Source: Oscheius dolichura
Lineage: Eukaryota; Nematoda; Chromadorea; Rhabditida; Rhabditidae
Direction: 5' to 3'
NCBI GenBank assembly: GCA_932521035.1
Contig: OW051492.1
Coordinates: 2,108,001 to 2,172,000 of the forward strand
DNA length: 64,000 bases
A program made the position numbers and the translations under genes. Shown in pieces: positions 1-12,029 of the stretch. Below the pieces are notes generated by a model, which was not told the origin of the DNA, made no database searches, and saw only the letters and a list, made by a program, of their open reading frames with translations. Numbering within the stretch: the first letter of the stretch is position 1; each line of letters starts with the position of its first letter.

Positions 1-1089
1 CTTGGTCTGCCGCACCTGTCCTAGAGGCATTTTATTATGGAAATTCCTTTCAGAGGCAGGCGGGGCAAGTAAAAAGCACTGGTAACAGATTGATCGTGTC
101 CTTCTTCAAATTTCCTGTCTCTTCTTTTAAACATGGATGCCCTCCTACTGGTTAATGAGATTCGCGGGATAGTCGCGTCGGGATCAGCACACCAGAAATT
201 GGAAGGAGATCGCTGATTTTCATTTCTGTCAGGATGCTTTCTTTTGGAATTGAGCCGTGAGAAATGCGCCCGGACGCGGCCTGCCATTATTGTAGGGGAG
301 GATGAGATTCCGAGTGTCCCCAAACCTCTTCCCCCTTTTACGCCCAGTGTGTCTGTATTTTATACGATAATTAGAAGATAAGGATAGTTTATTCAGCCAG
401 GGTAGGAGGAGGGCAAATTACTTTCCACAGGAACAGCCAGGCTCTGTGCAGCAGCCGCTGCTTCCACCAAGGCAGGCCATGGTCGGAGTGACTAGGAGGA
501 GAGCATAGGCAGCGAGGAGAGCCTAAAAGAGGGGGATACTGTAATAAGTGGGGGGAACAGACGGTTTGGTAGACGAGGGACGAGATGAAAGTGGCCATTT
601 GGAGCTGGTGGACGGTGTTCTCCTTGTCGAGGAGGAGGAGGACGGGCTCTTAAATCTGTCAAGGGAGGATGCAATCAGTCGGCGGCTACTTTTTCTTCGA
701 ATAAAAACCGCCGATTGGAATTGTAGTAGGCCGGCTTTAAATCGTAGTCCGGCCATCGTTGTCGTCCTCCTCGTTAACTAGTGGCATCACGGCGGGTGGC
801 AGCCGGCCTCCGGTCACATCTAATTTCCATTGGCCGACAGGATCTTGTCCTCCTTCCTCTTTTCTTTTCCCTGCCTATACAACGCGATCGGCGGCAGCCA
901 GGAGCCATTAGAAACCGCAGGGGGAGATTTGCGGATTTCATGCGACGGCAAGTTTTTGGACTAGAGAGAGGCGCCAGCCATCCACCACACCCCCAGCTAG
1001 CTGGCACACAATGGGCGCCACAGTGGTGGCCGTTCAACCGCGACGGAACGGGACGCGGAATGGGACCGGGAGCGGAGGAGAAGAGATGG
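1..1089. other. Intergenic, no gene recognised
   Basis: I see no convincing exon here. The open frames are short and lack splice-site support. A triplet-rich GAGGAGGAGGACG stretch near 630 gives spurious acidic frames. The last 80 bp lead into the promoter of the secreted peptide gene. Confidence 0.4.
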
Positions 1090-1097
1090 TATTTAAG
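1090..1097 (+). promoter_or_regulatory. TATA-like element of the secreted peptide gene
   Basis: TATTTAAG lies about 77 bp upstream of the peptide ATG. A CT-rich leader of about 40 nt separates it from the start codon. This spacing fits a short 5' UTR, but transcription start was not observed. Confidence 0.4.
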
Positions 1098-1173
1098 AGC
1101 TGGCAGGCAGCTGGCAGAGACAGTCAGCCAGCCGGCTCTCTACCATCTCTCTCTCTCTCTTCCTTCGATCACC

Positions 1174-2017
1174 ATGCTCTCTGCTCAACTTAAAGCTGTA
1201 AGTCACCATATTCTCCTGGGAGATAGGAAGGGCCTCTTGGTTACGGTAGTCCAGTTCATGAGGCCTTGAGAAGATCGTATCCCTGCTCTCGTTCCCCATC
1301 CTCCACGGCTTATCTGGGGGTTCCCCCGATTGCTCTGTTTTCGTCGGCTCTAATCCCCCTCTCCGTTCCAAAACGCTGTCTGCCTTTCAAAACTGTTATC
1401 CTCCGCCGGTTTCCCTGCCACTCACGTGCGGAGGGCTTCCCCGTCTGATCTTCTCCTTACGGTTTCCACGAGATTCCTTCCCCCACAAACACTTTTATCC
1501 TAATCACTTTTTTCCAAGTTTATTTTGGCTCTCTATTTCGCCTCTTATGTGCCGAAATCCCCACCAAGAAAATCCAAAATCCACCAAAAGTCTCGAGGGA
1601 TTAAAATAAATGAGCCGTCGACGCGGGGAGGGGGGAGTCCACCGATACCATGCCGTCTCCAAATCTCATGGCCCGGTGGGATTTCTACTGGATTTTAACG
1701 CTCTAGAGGACCGTCAGAATGGCTTCAGAAGCTCTGTTTACCCCCCAAAAAAACCAGACGGGTAGACCAAAATACCAGCAGAGGGGACGGGAGGATGGGA
1801 GGCGCCAAGGGGCCAGGATACCAGGAGCCTGCCTCCTCCTCCGGGACGACGGAATAAATAGAGTATTTAAAAGAGAATATCTTCTCCTTTTCAGCTGCTT
1901 CTTCTCATCTGCATGTTCCTGCTGGCCGGGCAGACCATGGCCTGCCTTGGAGGACTCGGCGGTGGTGGCGGCGCCTGCTGCGGACAGCCTCAATGCCCCA
2001 CTCCCTGCGGAAAGTAA
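1174..2017 (+). CDS. Small secreted Gly/Cys-rich peptide (two exons)
   Basis: Exon 1 is 1174-1197 and exon 2 is 1895-2017, joined in phase 0 across a 697-nt intron (GTAAGT donor, CCTTTTCAG acceptor). The product is 48 residues. Residues 1-23 form a signal peptide with a core of LLLLICMFLLAG. The mature part starts near the Ala-Cys after QTM. It holds a run of glycines (GGLGGGGG), a Cys-Cys pair and two more cysteines in QCPTPCGK, giving five cysteines in all. Such tiny secreted Gly/Cys-rich peptides occur in nematodes as cuticle or defence peptides, but I do not recognise the family. The odd cysteine number allows a disulphide-linked dimer. An AATAAA at 2117 supports the 3' end. Confidence 0.72.
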
Positions 2018-2116
2018 CTGGACTGCCGGCCTCCTCCTCCTCCTCCTGCCACCATCCTTCCCCACTGTATAACTTATTCCCCCACTCTGTCAAATACTCT
2101 CCCCTTTTCTTCTTTA

Positions 2117-2122
2117 AATAAA
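2117..2122 (+). terminator. Poly(A) signal of the peptide gene
   Basis: A canonical AATAAA sits 100 nt after the stop codon of the secreted peptide gene, on the same strand. Confidence 0.55.
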
Positions 2123-2199
2123 TCTGGTTTTGGAGAAAACTCTATAGAATTGAGAAGGATACAACACTAATTATTCGTGTCCGGTTGCGTCATCGTTGT

Positions 2200-5100
2200 T
2201 TCCCCCGGTCATGGTAATTTAGAGGGGGACTGCTCTCCTCTCCTCTTCTTAAATTAGCGCCTACGCGATTTCGTAGAGATGTGCAAGAGCAGGAGGAGGA
2301 GGAGGAGGAGGAGTATTATAAATCATCCTCCTTATACTACGAGCAATAGAACCCGGATGTGTTGAGCAGAAATAGGAGGAAGTGACGGAAAGGGGAGGAT
2401 TAATTTGGTCACAGGTCAATTTTGTCACATCAACGAGCCAAGAAGGATAGAGATCACCACCCCACATTGCTGACGTTCTTCTCTAATTTTAGAGCCAAGT
2501 CCGTGGCTACCGTAATCCCTAGACTTTCGGAGTGTCTCCATCGGGTCAGTAAGCGCGCCCTGCAGTACCTGCCTTCCCAGCTACGTTTCCTTTCATCCCT
2601 TTCAGTTTCCTTCTAATTTTTCTTCGATTTTTCTGTTACCACAGTAATCAGTAGACTGTAAACATTATATAAAATAGGACATTAATCATTAATAACGATA
2701 ATAATGACTAATTTACGGGGGAACTAGCGAATTGTGCTTCCAGGACGGGGTTCGGGCAATTATTGTAGCCGATAGAGCGTTTACCGTAATCCTAACTCCC
2801 TAACCGTTCGAAAATAGTATTTATCACAGCCCAATTCTTCATATTTCCAATAAAAATAGGAGAGACTCTCATTTTCCAGGTGGCACCACTCAGTTTGTTC
2901 CGCCTGATCCCCTTCCTTCTTCTAATCAGAGAGCCCGCTTTCGTCTTCTCCTCTTTTATGACTTCTGGGAAGACTTTCTAGCCAGATGGACAGTTCCTCT
3001 TATCAAAATTAGGCGGAATAATCTGAAAAATGGCCCGGTTTTTTTTTGAATCTGAAGATTGGGCGCCGGCTGGAGAACTTCTGGCAGTACCCCATTTCCC
3101 GGAATCCATCCAAATTGTTCTCAAACTTATCTGGAAAGGGATAGACAAGTTCCTTTGTAGAATGAGAGGCCCCTTCTCTGTCGGCCCCCCCCCATATCAA
3201 AATAGAGGTGGAGTCCCCCCGCGTGTGTCCCTCTCTGTTGATGTCGTTGTTGATGTTTTAGATTATTACACGAGCCGACACTACTACGTGTACTTCCGTT
3301 TGCATAATTTATTTTGTAAGGTTTGCCTCTTCAAGAGTATTCCATATAGTCGTTATTCTCACGTCTTCAGGAGCCCGGCTAAAATTAGGACGGATGTACA
3401 AGCAGGTCTTTGGCTCCTGGAGGGAAGGGAGATGTTGTTCTGTGACGTAGTGAATAGTTTAGAGAGATGGAGGGAGATCCAATGTTCGGGATCAGTGAAT
3501 AAACAAGTTCCAAATAACTTTCCGAAAGGAACACGAAACACCAGTAGATAATGGACCACCCGAGAGCCTCCCGCCGTGATTTGGACTGTTGAGAGGAGAT
3601 CTTCAATCCTTCCAAGGAGTCTCCCAGTACCCAAAGCTACTAGAACTTCTTGGAGTCTCCCATAGAAGCTGGAGATGTTGGGTGGCTCGGCCAGGTCCTG
3701 TCCTGTTCTCTATACTAAAACAGCTAACGAAGGTTTCTGGAAGCTGTTAGGGAGTCAAAATCCAGGAGGCAGCTTGTGGGAGACCCATTGGGCACTGGCA
3801 CAGAAGCCACCTCTTCTCTAGAGCGCCCAATCAACTAACGACCTCAAGGGGATGGGGAGGACAACCTTTGCCCAGTTCTGGTAACTGTAGTTAAGCTGGG
3901 AACGGGTCTGGCCACCGAATACCGCGAAATTCCAATCCCGACTGCTTTGTAGTCAAGAGCCTGGCTCTAGTCAAACTTTAGGAGCACTTCCGGGTATTTT
4001 ATAACTATTTGAAACGTTAAATCTATTCCCTATCTTACAGTTACCCTATTCTTCGATAATATAACATGTTACAACATAAAAATCTATAAAATTTTGAGTT
4101 TCTACGCCTTTTTTGGCGCAGCAGCAGTTATACGGTATTGAAGCTCGGGGGCGCGGGCGCCGAGTCCATTTTTCTTCTATTATTTGTATCATTTTATTTG
4201 AAATTCCTTGTGTACCACTTTTATATTGTCTCCATGGTCTTCCCCGTCCAAAATTCTCCAAAATTTGCCCTTGTTTACAGAGAAGAGGGCTTTTCCTGCT
4301 CTCTCTGCCCTTATCTTGTCATTTTACAGCTTTTTCACAGAATCAAAATATCAGCCTATAAAATTTGAAAATCAACACTGCCAATCATAATGAGACCGGC
4401 TAGTCGATTCGTTTTTATGAATCCCATAAAATGCCCCCTAATCTCTCCTCTCCCCCTGCAAAAGGCTCTGTAGTTTGATAACAGGCCGTCGGGGAAAAAA
4501 GTGGGGAGAAGGAAGCGTGGGTATCCCATCTGGGACAAGTTTTTTTGATAGAGGAGATCACTAATCGTCCAATGAACACATTCCCTTTTCTAGTTTTTTT
4601 TCCTTGGCACTTATTTGGGTGCAGTTGTTGAGAGGTTGGAAGATCACCGTACCAGGAATATCTAATGTTATTGAGGGGATATTTGACTTTGAATGGGGGG
4701 CAGAGACACTCACATGTACTGGTAGAAAGATAAGTCAGCTGGTAAAAACATAACAACGTACTCTAAAAGTAGACAAAGTGGTGGGAGACGGACTGGAGGA
4801 GCGAATTTTGGAGGTTCACGTAAGATTGGACAGTAGATTGCGCTTCTGTGCCTTTAAAAACTACGAGGACACTGAAAATTGGAGCCGGTGGCCGTTAGAA
4901 ACAGCCTAACTTTCCTAGGAAAACTTCCTATCAGCTGAAAAGTCGAATGCCCGCCAAGGCCTCTCCCCGTCAAATGGCTTACGGGAGACTTCCATTACCG
5001 TAATACTCGGGCATCTCTCAACCTTACCGAGACGTCTATTTTTATAAATTTCTATCATTTCCAGTCACTTTTGGTGATTCGAATAATGATTATTAGAGCG

Positions 5101-8100
5101 TCTATTCCCGGTTGCAGCTCCCTAGCTCCTGGAAGTTAGTATCAGAGAGAAGGCGCAATTGGCACTCTCCTCATTATCTCGTTGCAGTCTATTTCCGCCG
5201 CTGTTGTTTGAGTTGTGAGCATTAGTAATACTAGAATAGAATAGAGAGAGAGAGAGAGGGGGTAGATGGCTACCCTATTTTTAGCCACGGGAAGAAGGTC
5301 CAACTAGATTTGGAAGAGAGCGGAAACGGCTATAACCCTTGAAATTGCCTCTAAATTTGGAAGAGAACCGTTAGAACCCTACGCTCCCCAAATGGTCGTT
5401 GGAAGACCGCGGGGCGCTCCCCATACTAGACCAAAATTGTGTAATATCGGGTAAAACTATGGTTTCTACGAAAATTGAGCCTAAAAATAGTCAGATGATT
5501 CGTATTTTTCGTCCAAAAACTATTTTTATTGAGGGATTATTATTATGATCGACGGGGGTCAACTTATTCTCGGTTTGACTATCACATCATATGGTGGCTC
5601 ATTATGAAATGGTCCGCGAGATCGTCATCTGTAGGCTAAAAATAACCCCCAGCTAGAAAAAACACGTTCCTGGGCTATTTTTTGACCGTGGCTTGGCTAA
5701 ATTTGGCGTTATTTTGTCAGCCACACAATATGATAACCACCGAGGGAGAAGGTCGCGTTATTTCCGATTACAATAGGCCTTCTCTGTCAATTGCGATTGG
5801 CATGGCTTGCCGACGAGTGGCGGGTTCAACTGCTTCAAAAACTGCTTTAACCAGGGAAACAGGACAGCCACGGTCATAGGAATTTGCTCTTGGGTCTCGG
5901 AACGAATGTTTTATTAGAGGGGGCAGTCAAGGAGGTAAGGGCCGAGGGAATAGGCCGCTCAAACTGTCACTAGGCCGCCGACTCGTCGGCCAACTTCATT
6001 CTCCCGCCTCGTCTTCCCGATGCCGGTCCCGTCTCGGTGTCAAATCTGAAATCCCGATCCGGTTTTCGGTACAAGACTTCCACTCCGATCCCGTTCCGGA
6101 CATTTTTTGGAGACTCGGTCCCGTTCCTATTCCTTCCCGGATGAAAAACCCTCGTCCTCTCAACTCTGGTCCAGAAGCTGTTCCCGAGATCATTTTTCGG
6201 GAAGGGATCGGAAATATCGCCCAACTCTGCTCTGGACACCTAGAGAAGGGAGGACAGGAGAGACAGGAGGGACAGGGGGACAAGAAGGGCAGGTGGCCGT
6301 CCAGGAGGCCTCGTCCTTTTCCTTTCCCACCAGTCCTTGAGGAACAGTTCGCCGAAGGGCAAGAGGAACAGGTCACCGTCCACGTGGCCCGAGTCTCTCC
6401 CTTGTCACCCATCTCCCCCACCCTTCTGTCCTGTCTTCCCCCCTTCAAAGTAACAAAAGGAAAAGCATCAAAGACTACCCGCCTGGCCTCCTCTCTCTCT
6501 GTTGTTTTCTGGTCACTCTCTTCATCCCCTTCTGTTGTTTTAAACAATTCGCTTTCCTTTCTCTGTCCCCCGCTTCTTTCCCCAGTTGTAAAAACAGTTT
6601 GGCCGGTGTTTGACGTTCCTGTTGCTACTGCCGCCGCTTCTCACCCCACCCCTTGGTAGTATCACTACTATACGCTTCCCCCTCTCTAATTTCTTCTTCT
6701 ATACTTCTTCTACCCCCACACCCTTCTTTTTCAAAGAAAAACGTATCGGACTGGTTTTTTGGCACTGGCAGTTCGTGTCTTTTCCCCCCATTTTTGGCAG
6801 TTTTCATCCAATGTTGCCTTTCCCCCACTGGTTTCTTCTTTCCTTTCCCCCCGGTCCACCCAACTTCTTATCTTCTCTGTTGTTTTCTTGATTGCCGGCC
6901 GCTGTGGTGGTAAAAATCACAGAAATCGAAGAAGGGAAAAGCCCCCGGACATGGTGATAAATAACGGGGGGAAGAAGGGGGGAGAAAGTTCAGGAAAATA
7001 TGTTTTCCCCGTTTCGCAGAGTTGATCCTCTCTTCTCTTTCAAAGACCAGATTCCGGAAATTATCACCAGTTCAATAATGTTGTTGGGGTACAGGCTGGA
7101 TCCCCTCCGGTCTATTTTGTATGGGTCAAACCAAAAATCAACCCTAATGTTCCACTGGCCGATCTCCATCTAGGGAGGATACGGTAGCTCTTGCCCTCCT
7201 CTGGGGCTTTGGCCTCTGACGGCATCCTCCTGTTTCCTAGGTCAACTCGAAGCAAACCACCAGCCATTTCCATGGCCACCCATACTCGGTTCTAATGCCC
7301 AGACCAGGGAAATGTACCTGCTTACCGAGCACTTTATAACCTTTGTCCCACTGGGCTTCCGGGTAACACAAAGCTAAACGATACGGGCATTTTCTTTCCA
7401 GGCGAACTTTGGAAAGGCCGGAGAGAGGCCTTCCAAACCTAACTGTCCTGAACCGAGTCCGAGGTTCTTCCCTTTCCAGATTTCAGTCTGCCTAGCTTCG
7501 GTAGATAGAAGGCTCTTGTCCTCCTGGGGGATAGTCTTGTCCCTGATACGCCGTCCTCCCTTCTCCCCCAGAGGATCTCATGGTTCCCTATTTTACCAGT
7601 ATTTCAGTGAAAGGATTTCAGTCCTGGCAGGCCACGGCAGAGGAACAACTCCTGAATGCCCACTTGTCCCTGTCCAAACTATCCACCTCGTCCTCCGCCA
7701 GTCCCTCATCTTCTGGTATCCAGAGGCCGTTCCTTTTTTTCCCCTACTCCTCTACCTCCCTCTTCTCCTTTGCAGAGTCTCTGAAATGGCCAGCTAGTTC
7801 CTTAACTTTCTCTTCCTCTCTGCAAATTATTTTGCTGCTCTTTTAAGTGGGTGGTAATGGAATTTTTAAGTACGTAGTGGGAGTGGCTGTATGTTGTTAA
7901 CCCCGCGTCACTTTGTTTCTCCCTCGGGGGAGACCCGTTTGACCTATCGCGGTGTACTTTTCCCCCCCTAATTACACCGGAGACAGCCAGCTCTGAAATT
8001 AAAATTATGGGAAAAGTCAGGCATTTCACTTTCCCTTCTTTGCAGTAAGTGCCCCCTTCCTCCTCCTCCTGGGCTGCCTTTGAACCTTGAACCAAAAGGG

Positions 8101-9500
8101 AGCAGAGTAATAAACAATCAAGACCGTGAGTACAAGTCCTCAGCCCAAAATTTCCGGTTTAGGGTACAGTTTAGGCGGTCGTCGTTTCGGTCACCTGTCC
8201 CCCCGGTAGAAATCCAAAATTATCCTACTCCCAGTGTTGTTTTTTTATCAGGATCCTGTTTTCCAGAAGAGAGTCGAGACCCCAAGACTCCCCGGGACTA
8301 CCGTAATCTGTATAAATATAGAGAAACTTGGGAAATTATTCGATTTTTATGGCGGATTCCCCTCGGCCACGTGGCTGTCTACTAAAGAGAACAAAAGAAC
8401 CCCCTTTCGGCTAAAAATGACAAATATTTTTCACCGAATTAAAGAAACAGTATGGGCTACAAAACAAGTTGGCTTTATTTTGTAGAGAAAAATTCACTGA
8501 TCAACATGCACTAATTTGTTTTTTATAAAAATATCAGAATAAGGAGAAAAATGCATGTAAAGTGCGTAAAACCATCCAACGCAGGCGTCCAAATGACGAT
8601 CGCCTGCAGGCGGGGCGCGTAAACGGCATGCAACGCCTGCATTTTCGTATCAAAACAGCGTTTTCTGCGGTTTTTGATATTTTTTTTGTTGATAGAGTTG
8701 ATTGCATACAGTTTTACAACAAAAATATCTACAAAAAAATACAAAAAATAATATTTCCATTTTCGCTACAGTAACCCGGAAAACTAGCCCTTACTGTTCC
8801 TTTAAACAGCGAAGAAGAAGGGAAAAGGGAGAGAGAGAGACGGCTGGCTGGCTGTATTACACGTCAGTCGATGAACCGCCCGACGCTATTTTTTATATAT
8901 TTTATTTGTTGTTATTATGTTATGTGACATGTTATGCTATTTCTACGGACTATACTCTACTTATATGGAAACCCTATAACCCTGGAATAAAGCCTATAGG
9001 GGAAGAGAGGACTAGGAAAGGACTAGAGTACAAATGGACCGAAAATCTAGCATTATATGGCCATTTCGGGTTGTTTTTCAGCGTATTTTCCCTGTTTGAG
9101 TACAATATTTTCCACTATTTGATTCTCAAAACTTGCTGGAATCAACTCAACCTGGCCAATAATGTCCTGAATCCAATCCGTCCTCCCCTGACAGCCCTTG
9201 ATCGGCCCTGGCTATATTCTGTTCAAGGAAAAGAAGAAAAAAAGATATTCTCGGAATGTCTTCTAAATTGGATTCTGCTGTTCCTATCCGCTACAAATAG
9301 AACAAAAAGAATATCCTGAAATAAGGGTTGACCCGCGGTTGGCCCTCACTACAAAGAACAATTACCAATGGATTACGGTAAAACTTTGGTACGCTATATA
9401 ATTTTCAAGAGGTCAGTTGGGCAAAATTAGAACTGTTGCAGGCTACAATAAGAACTTCAAGACCTAGGGATCCTGGAATATAAACAGTCCAGACCGCAAT
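2200..9500. other. Gene-poor region
   Basis: No exon chain could be supported on either strand. Visible content includes a C9 tract near 3185, degenerate GGAACGGGA/ATCCCG-type short repeats at 5990-6240, CT/GA microsatellites (for example near 5250), many GCTACCGTAATCC-like words, and an AT-rich segment from 8500 to 8960. Real but fast-evolving genes could have been missed. Confidence 0.35.
8581..8640. repeat. Cluster of GCAGGCG/CGCCTGC inverted motifs
   Basis: The heptamer GCAGGCG or its complement occurs four times in 60 bp (8581, 8601, 8606, 8634). Two of them overlap into the perfect 12-bp palindrome CGCCTGCAGGCG. The cluster is GC-rich inside an AT-rich neighbourhood. Confidence 0.5.
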
Positions 9501-9545
9501 AACCTTATCCAGAACACCTAAAAGCCATGACGAAAGCGCGCGCCC

Positions 9546-9567
9546 GCACCCGTAAAGACTCGGCAGC
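9546..9567 (+). repeat. Hairpin-repeat family, single left arm (copy 1)
   Basis: One arm of the repeat family described at 52268 and 59455, reading GCACCCGTAAAGACTCGGCA. It is preceded by the GCGCGCCC flank seen at other copies. No matching right arm is present about 87 bp downstream, so this is a half copy or a decayed one. Confidence 0.7.
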
Positions 9568-9649
9568 CGCGCGCTACGGCTTTCCCAAGGCGCCGCTTTA
9601 GAAGTTTGCAAATTATTTGCTAAACCTCTTGAGGTTTGTAAAAGATCCG

Positions 9650-11890
9650 ACCCATCGAAAGACGAGTGTTGGATAATTTTTGGAATGCCTTCCCTTGTGG
9701 AAGGCGATAATGACTGGGAAAGAAATACTGTTTTCTGTTACATCACATAGTTTGAAGTCCGCAGCTTACGGGAGGCTCGATTTCCACTTCCGTGCTTCTT
9801 TTCCATTGCCGCAGTGTCTCCTGGGAGATGCCCTACGTCTTTGGGTACAGATGACCCTTCGGTGCCTTCCCCCACATAGAGCATACACCCTGCTCTGCCT
9901 GCTCCCTTATCAACCAAGTCTCCCCCGTTTCCACTCCCTGATTTGTGAGATTAGAGAGACGAAAAGGGGAACAGCTTTTTACTACGGTCATCACTGTGTG
10001 TGTCTTCTCTTGTGTAAATGTGCAAAAACCCCGTCTTTTCTGATAAGTTCTGCCCCATCTATTGTTGCCTGCCGGTTCCACCCGGCCGGTGTCCACCCTG
10101 CCCGAAGTTCCCCGACACCTCTTCTGCAGAATGTTCTCTGACCACTTAAAAGGGGTGGTGGCTATCTCTATTTTCTCCCAGTGAACTTTGTCTTTGAACC
10201 TTGTTCCTCCCGAGGACAGAGTTTATCTCGTCCTCTCCTCGCCTCCTGTCCCCCTCCTCTTAATCTCGACCTTGATACATCTGTCGATTCGTTGACTTCC
10301 CTGTAAATATTTTCGATATTTCGGCCACATGTGGTTGCTCTCGTTTCTCGCTGTCTCTCCCTTACAAGAACAGCCAAAAAACATGGGGACACGGGGACAG
10401 GAGGAGACGGACGCGGGGTGCGGCAGACCAGAAGATTATCAGGGGAAGAGGGGGCACAAATACTAAAGAGATCACCACGTCCTTTATTTGCATAGGAATG
10501 ACGAGAGGACCGTTCTACCATCTTCCAGTGCTCCGTTTTTCTGGTTTTTTAAAGGAGGGAGTCCGAGTCCGCGCGTACCATCCTGTCAGCTTCAAATCGA
10601 GCTAGGCCTAGGGCTGAAAGAACAGACTTTTCTCATTTCTGGAAGACAACAGACGGTATTCCGGAGCTTGAAAACCCTTTGAAATTATGGAATCCAGTAG
10701 AGGAATCCGAATTCCATTCACCATGGAACAGAGCCGAGCCCCAGATAACCATCCATTGGGTCGCCGGCCCCTTTTGAGTCCCGTACTTTTTAACCAAATC
10801 CACCACAGTCCATAAGAGTAAGTGATCCATTTTTTGATATTCTTCTTTCCTTTCAAAGTTGCCTCTTCATCTTTCCTGAATACTGGTTCAGCGGACCAAA
10901 ACTCGGGACTCTCTGGCCTACCGTATCCTTCCAAGGGGTATTTTCAGTTTCAACTTGTACTCTTCGTTTTGTTTATCAATAGGTAGAAGACGGGAGATCA
11001 AAAGGGTCAGATTATTCTAAACAGGGTTCCCTGGCTTCCGCTTCCCATCTTTATTCCACTCTTCCTATATTTCTTTTTCCCCAATTCTAACTACTTGATC
11101 CCCGTGATGATTCCTGCTCTTCTCCCCTTCTCTTCTAACCTGATCCTTTATCCACCTCTCCTCTTTTGTTATACCGCATAATTCCATCTTCCGTGACTAA
11201 CTGCCCATCATCCTCCCCTTTATCTCTCCATTCTGTTTGTCACACTTTTCCCCTTTTCTAATGTGATTTCATTAGAAGAGAAGAGAAGTTCAGCTCATCC
11301 TGATCTATATGCCATCTTACTGTGACTCCTAATCCTATCATTCGATTAGCCGAGGGCAGAAGAAATCTTTTTGACCTGGGGAAGGGCTGACAAGTGTGAG
11401 TGAGCCCCCTTGCAAACTGAAGAGATGTCCGTGAGAGTAGCCGCGATTTTGCAAAGGTCATTCCGGTGACCTTTCTCTCTCTCTCGCCTGTCTTCTTCTA
11501 CCGGGGCTTGACCTCTACGAAAGGGGAAGAAATATGGAGAAAAAAGGACAAAACGCTCTGAATTTTGAACTTGAACTTTGACCCACCGGGGGCAAAAAAG
11601 GGGGAGAGGGAGAAAAGAACACGGCCGAGATCAGGTTCTATGGCATTTCCTTGTTCACTCTGTTTACTACTAGCCGCTTTCTCTCTCTCCCTCTCTTCTT
11701 TCCCTTCTGTAGGGTGGAAGTGAGTGTAAATTGGAACAAGCAGGAAACATGACCGAGGAATCTGTCACTTCCTCATTCAATGAGGAAACATCAGAAGAGA
11801 TGAACGAGGGGGAAAAAATGCCTTTCCGATGGGGTAGAATACGGTAGGAGCCGTAGATGACGGAAGATGAGAATTTGCAAAAAGTAAAAC
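9650..11890. other. No gene recognised
   Basis: Several open frames of 65-153 codons exist here, but none has flanking splice sites, a recognisable domain or plausible composition. I see ordinary intergenic sequence with pyrimidine-rich stretches. Confidence 0.35.
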
Positions 11891-11894
11891 GATC

Positions 11895-12029
11895 TTCTCA
11901 TGCCGGGAATCGAACCCGGGGTGAAACCTTTCGAAAAGTCGCGCGCGACTTTTGCTCACCCACTGAAAAAAAGACAGGGGAAAGACAATCTACGGTCCCA
12001 CTCGCAATCCACCACTAGACCACAAGGGA
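11895..12029 (-). pseudogene. tRNA-Glu-like gene relic with about 60 extra bases
   Basis: On the minus strand there is a perfect A box (TGGTCTAGTGG, complement of 12012-12022) and a perfect B box (GGTTCGATTCC, complement of 11906-11916). The T arm pairs CCGGG with CCCGG. The 5' end TCCCTTG resembles metazoan tRNA-Glu, and a TTTCACC stretch near the T arm resembles a Glu anticodon loop. The acceptor 3' strand CATGAGA pairs imperfectly with TCCCTTG. The total of 135 bp is about 60 more than a normal tRNA, and no clean anticodon stem forms. The extra segment contains a GTCGCGCGCGAC palindrome. It is either a pseudogene, a tRNA-derived element or an unusual intron-bearing tRNA. An oligo-T run follows the 3' end. 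Confidence 0.55.

Noticed and set aside
5996..6659. Overlapping open frames of 170-183 codons on both strands
   Set aside because: They arise from short GGAACGGGA/GACAGGAGGG-type repeats; no splice sites or domains.
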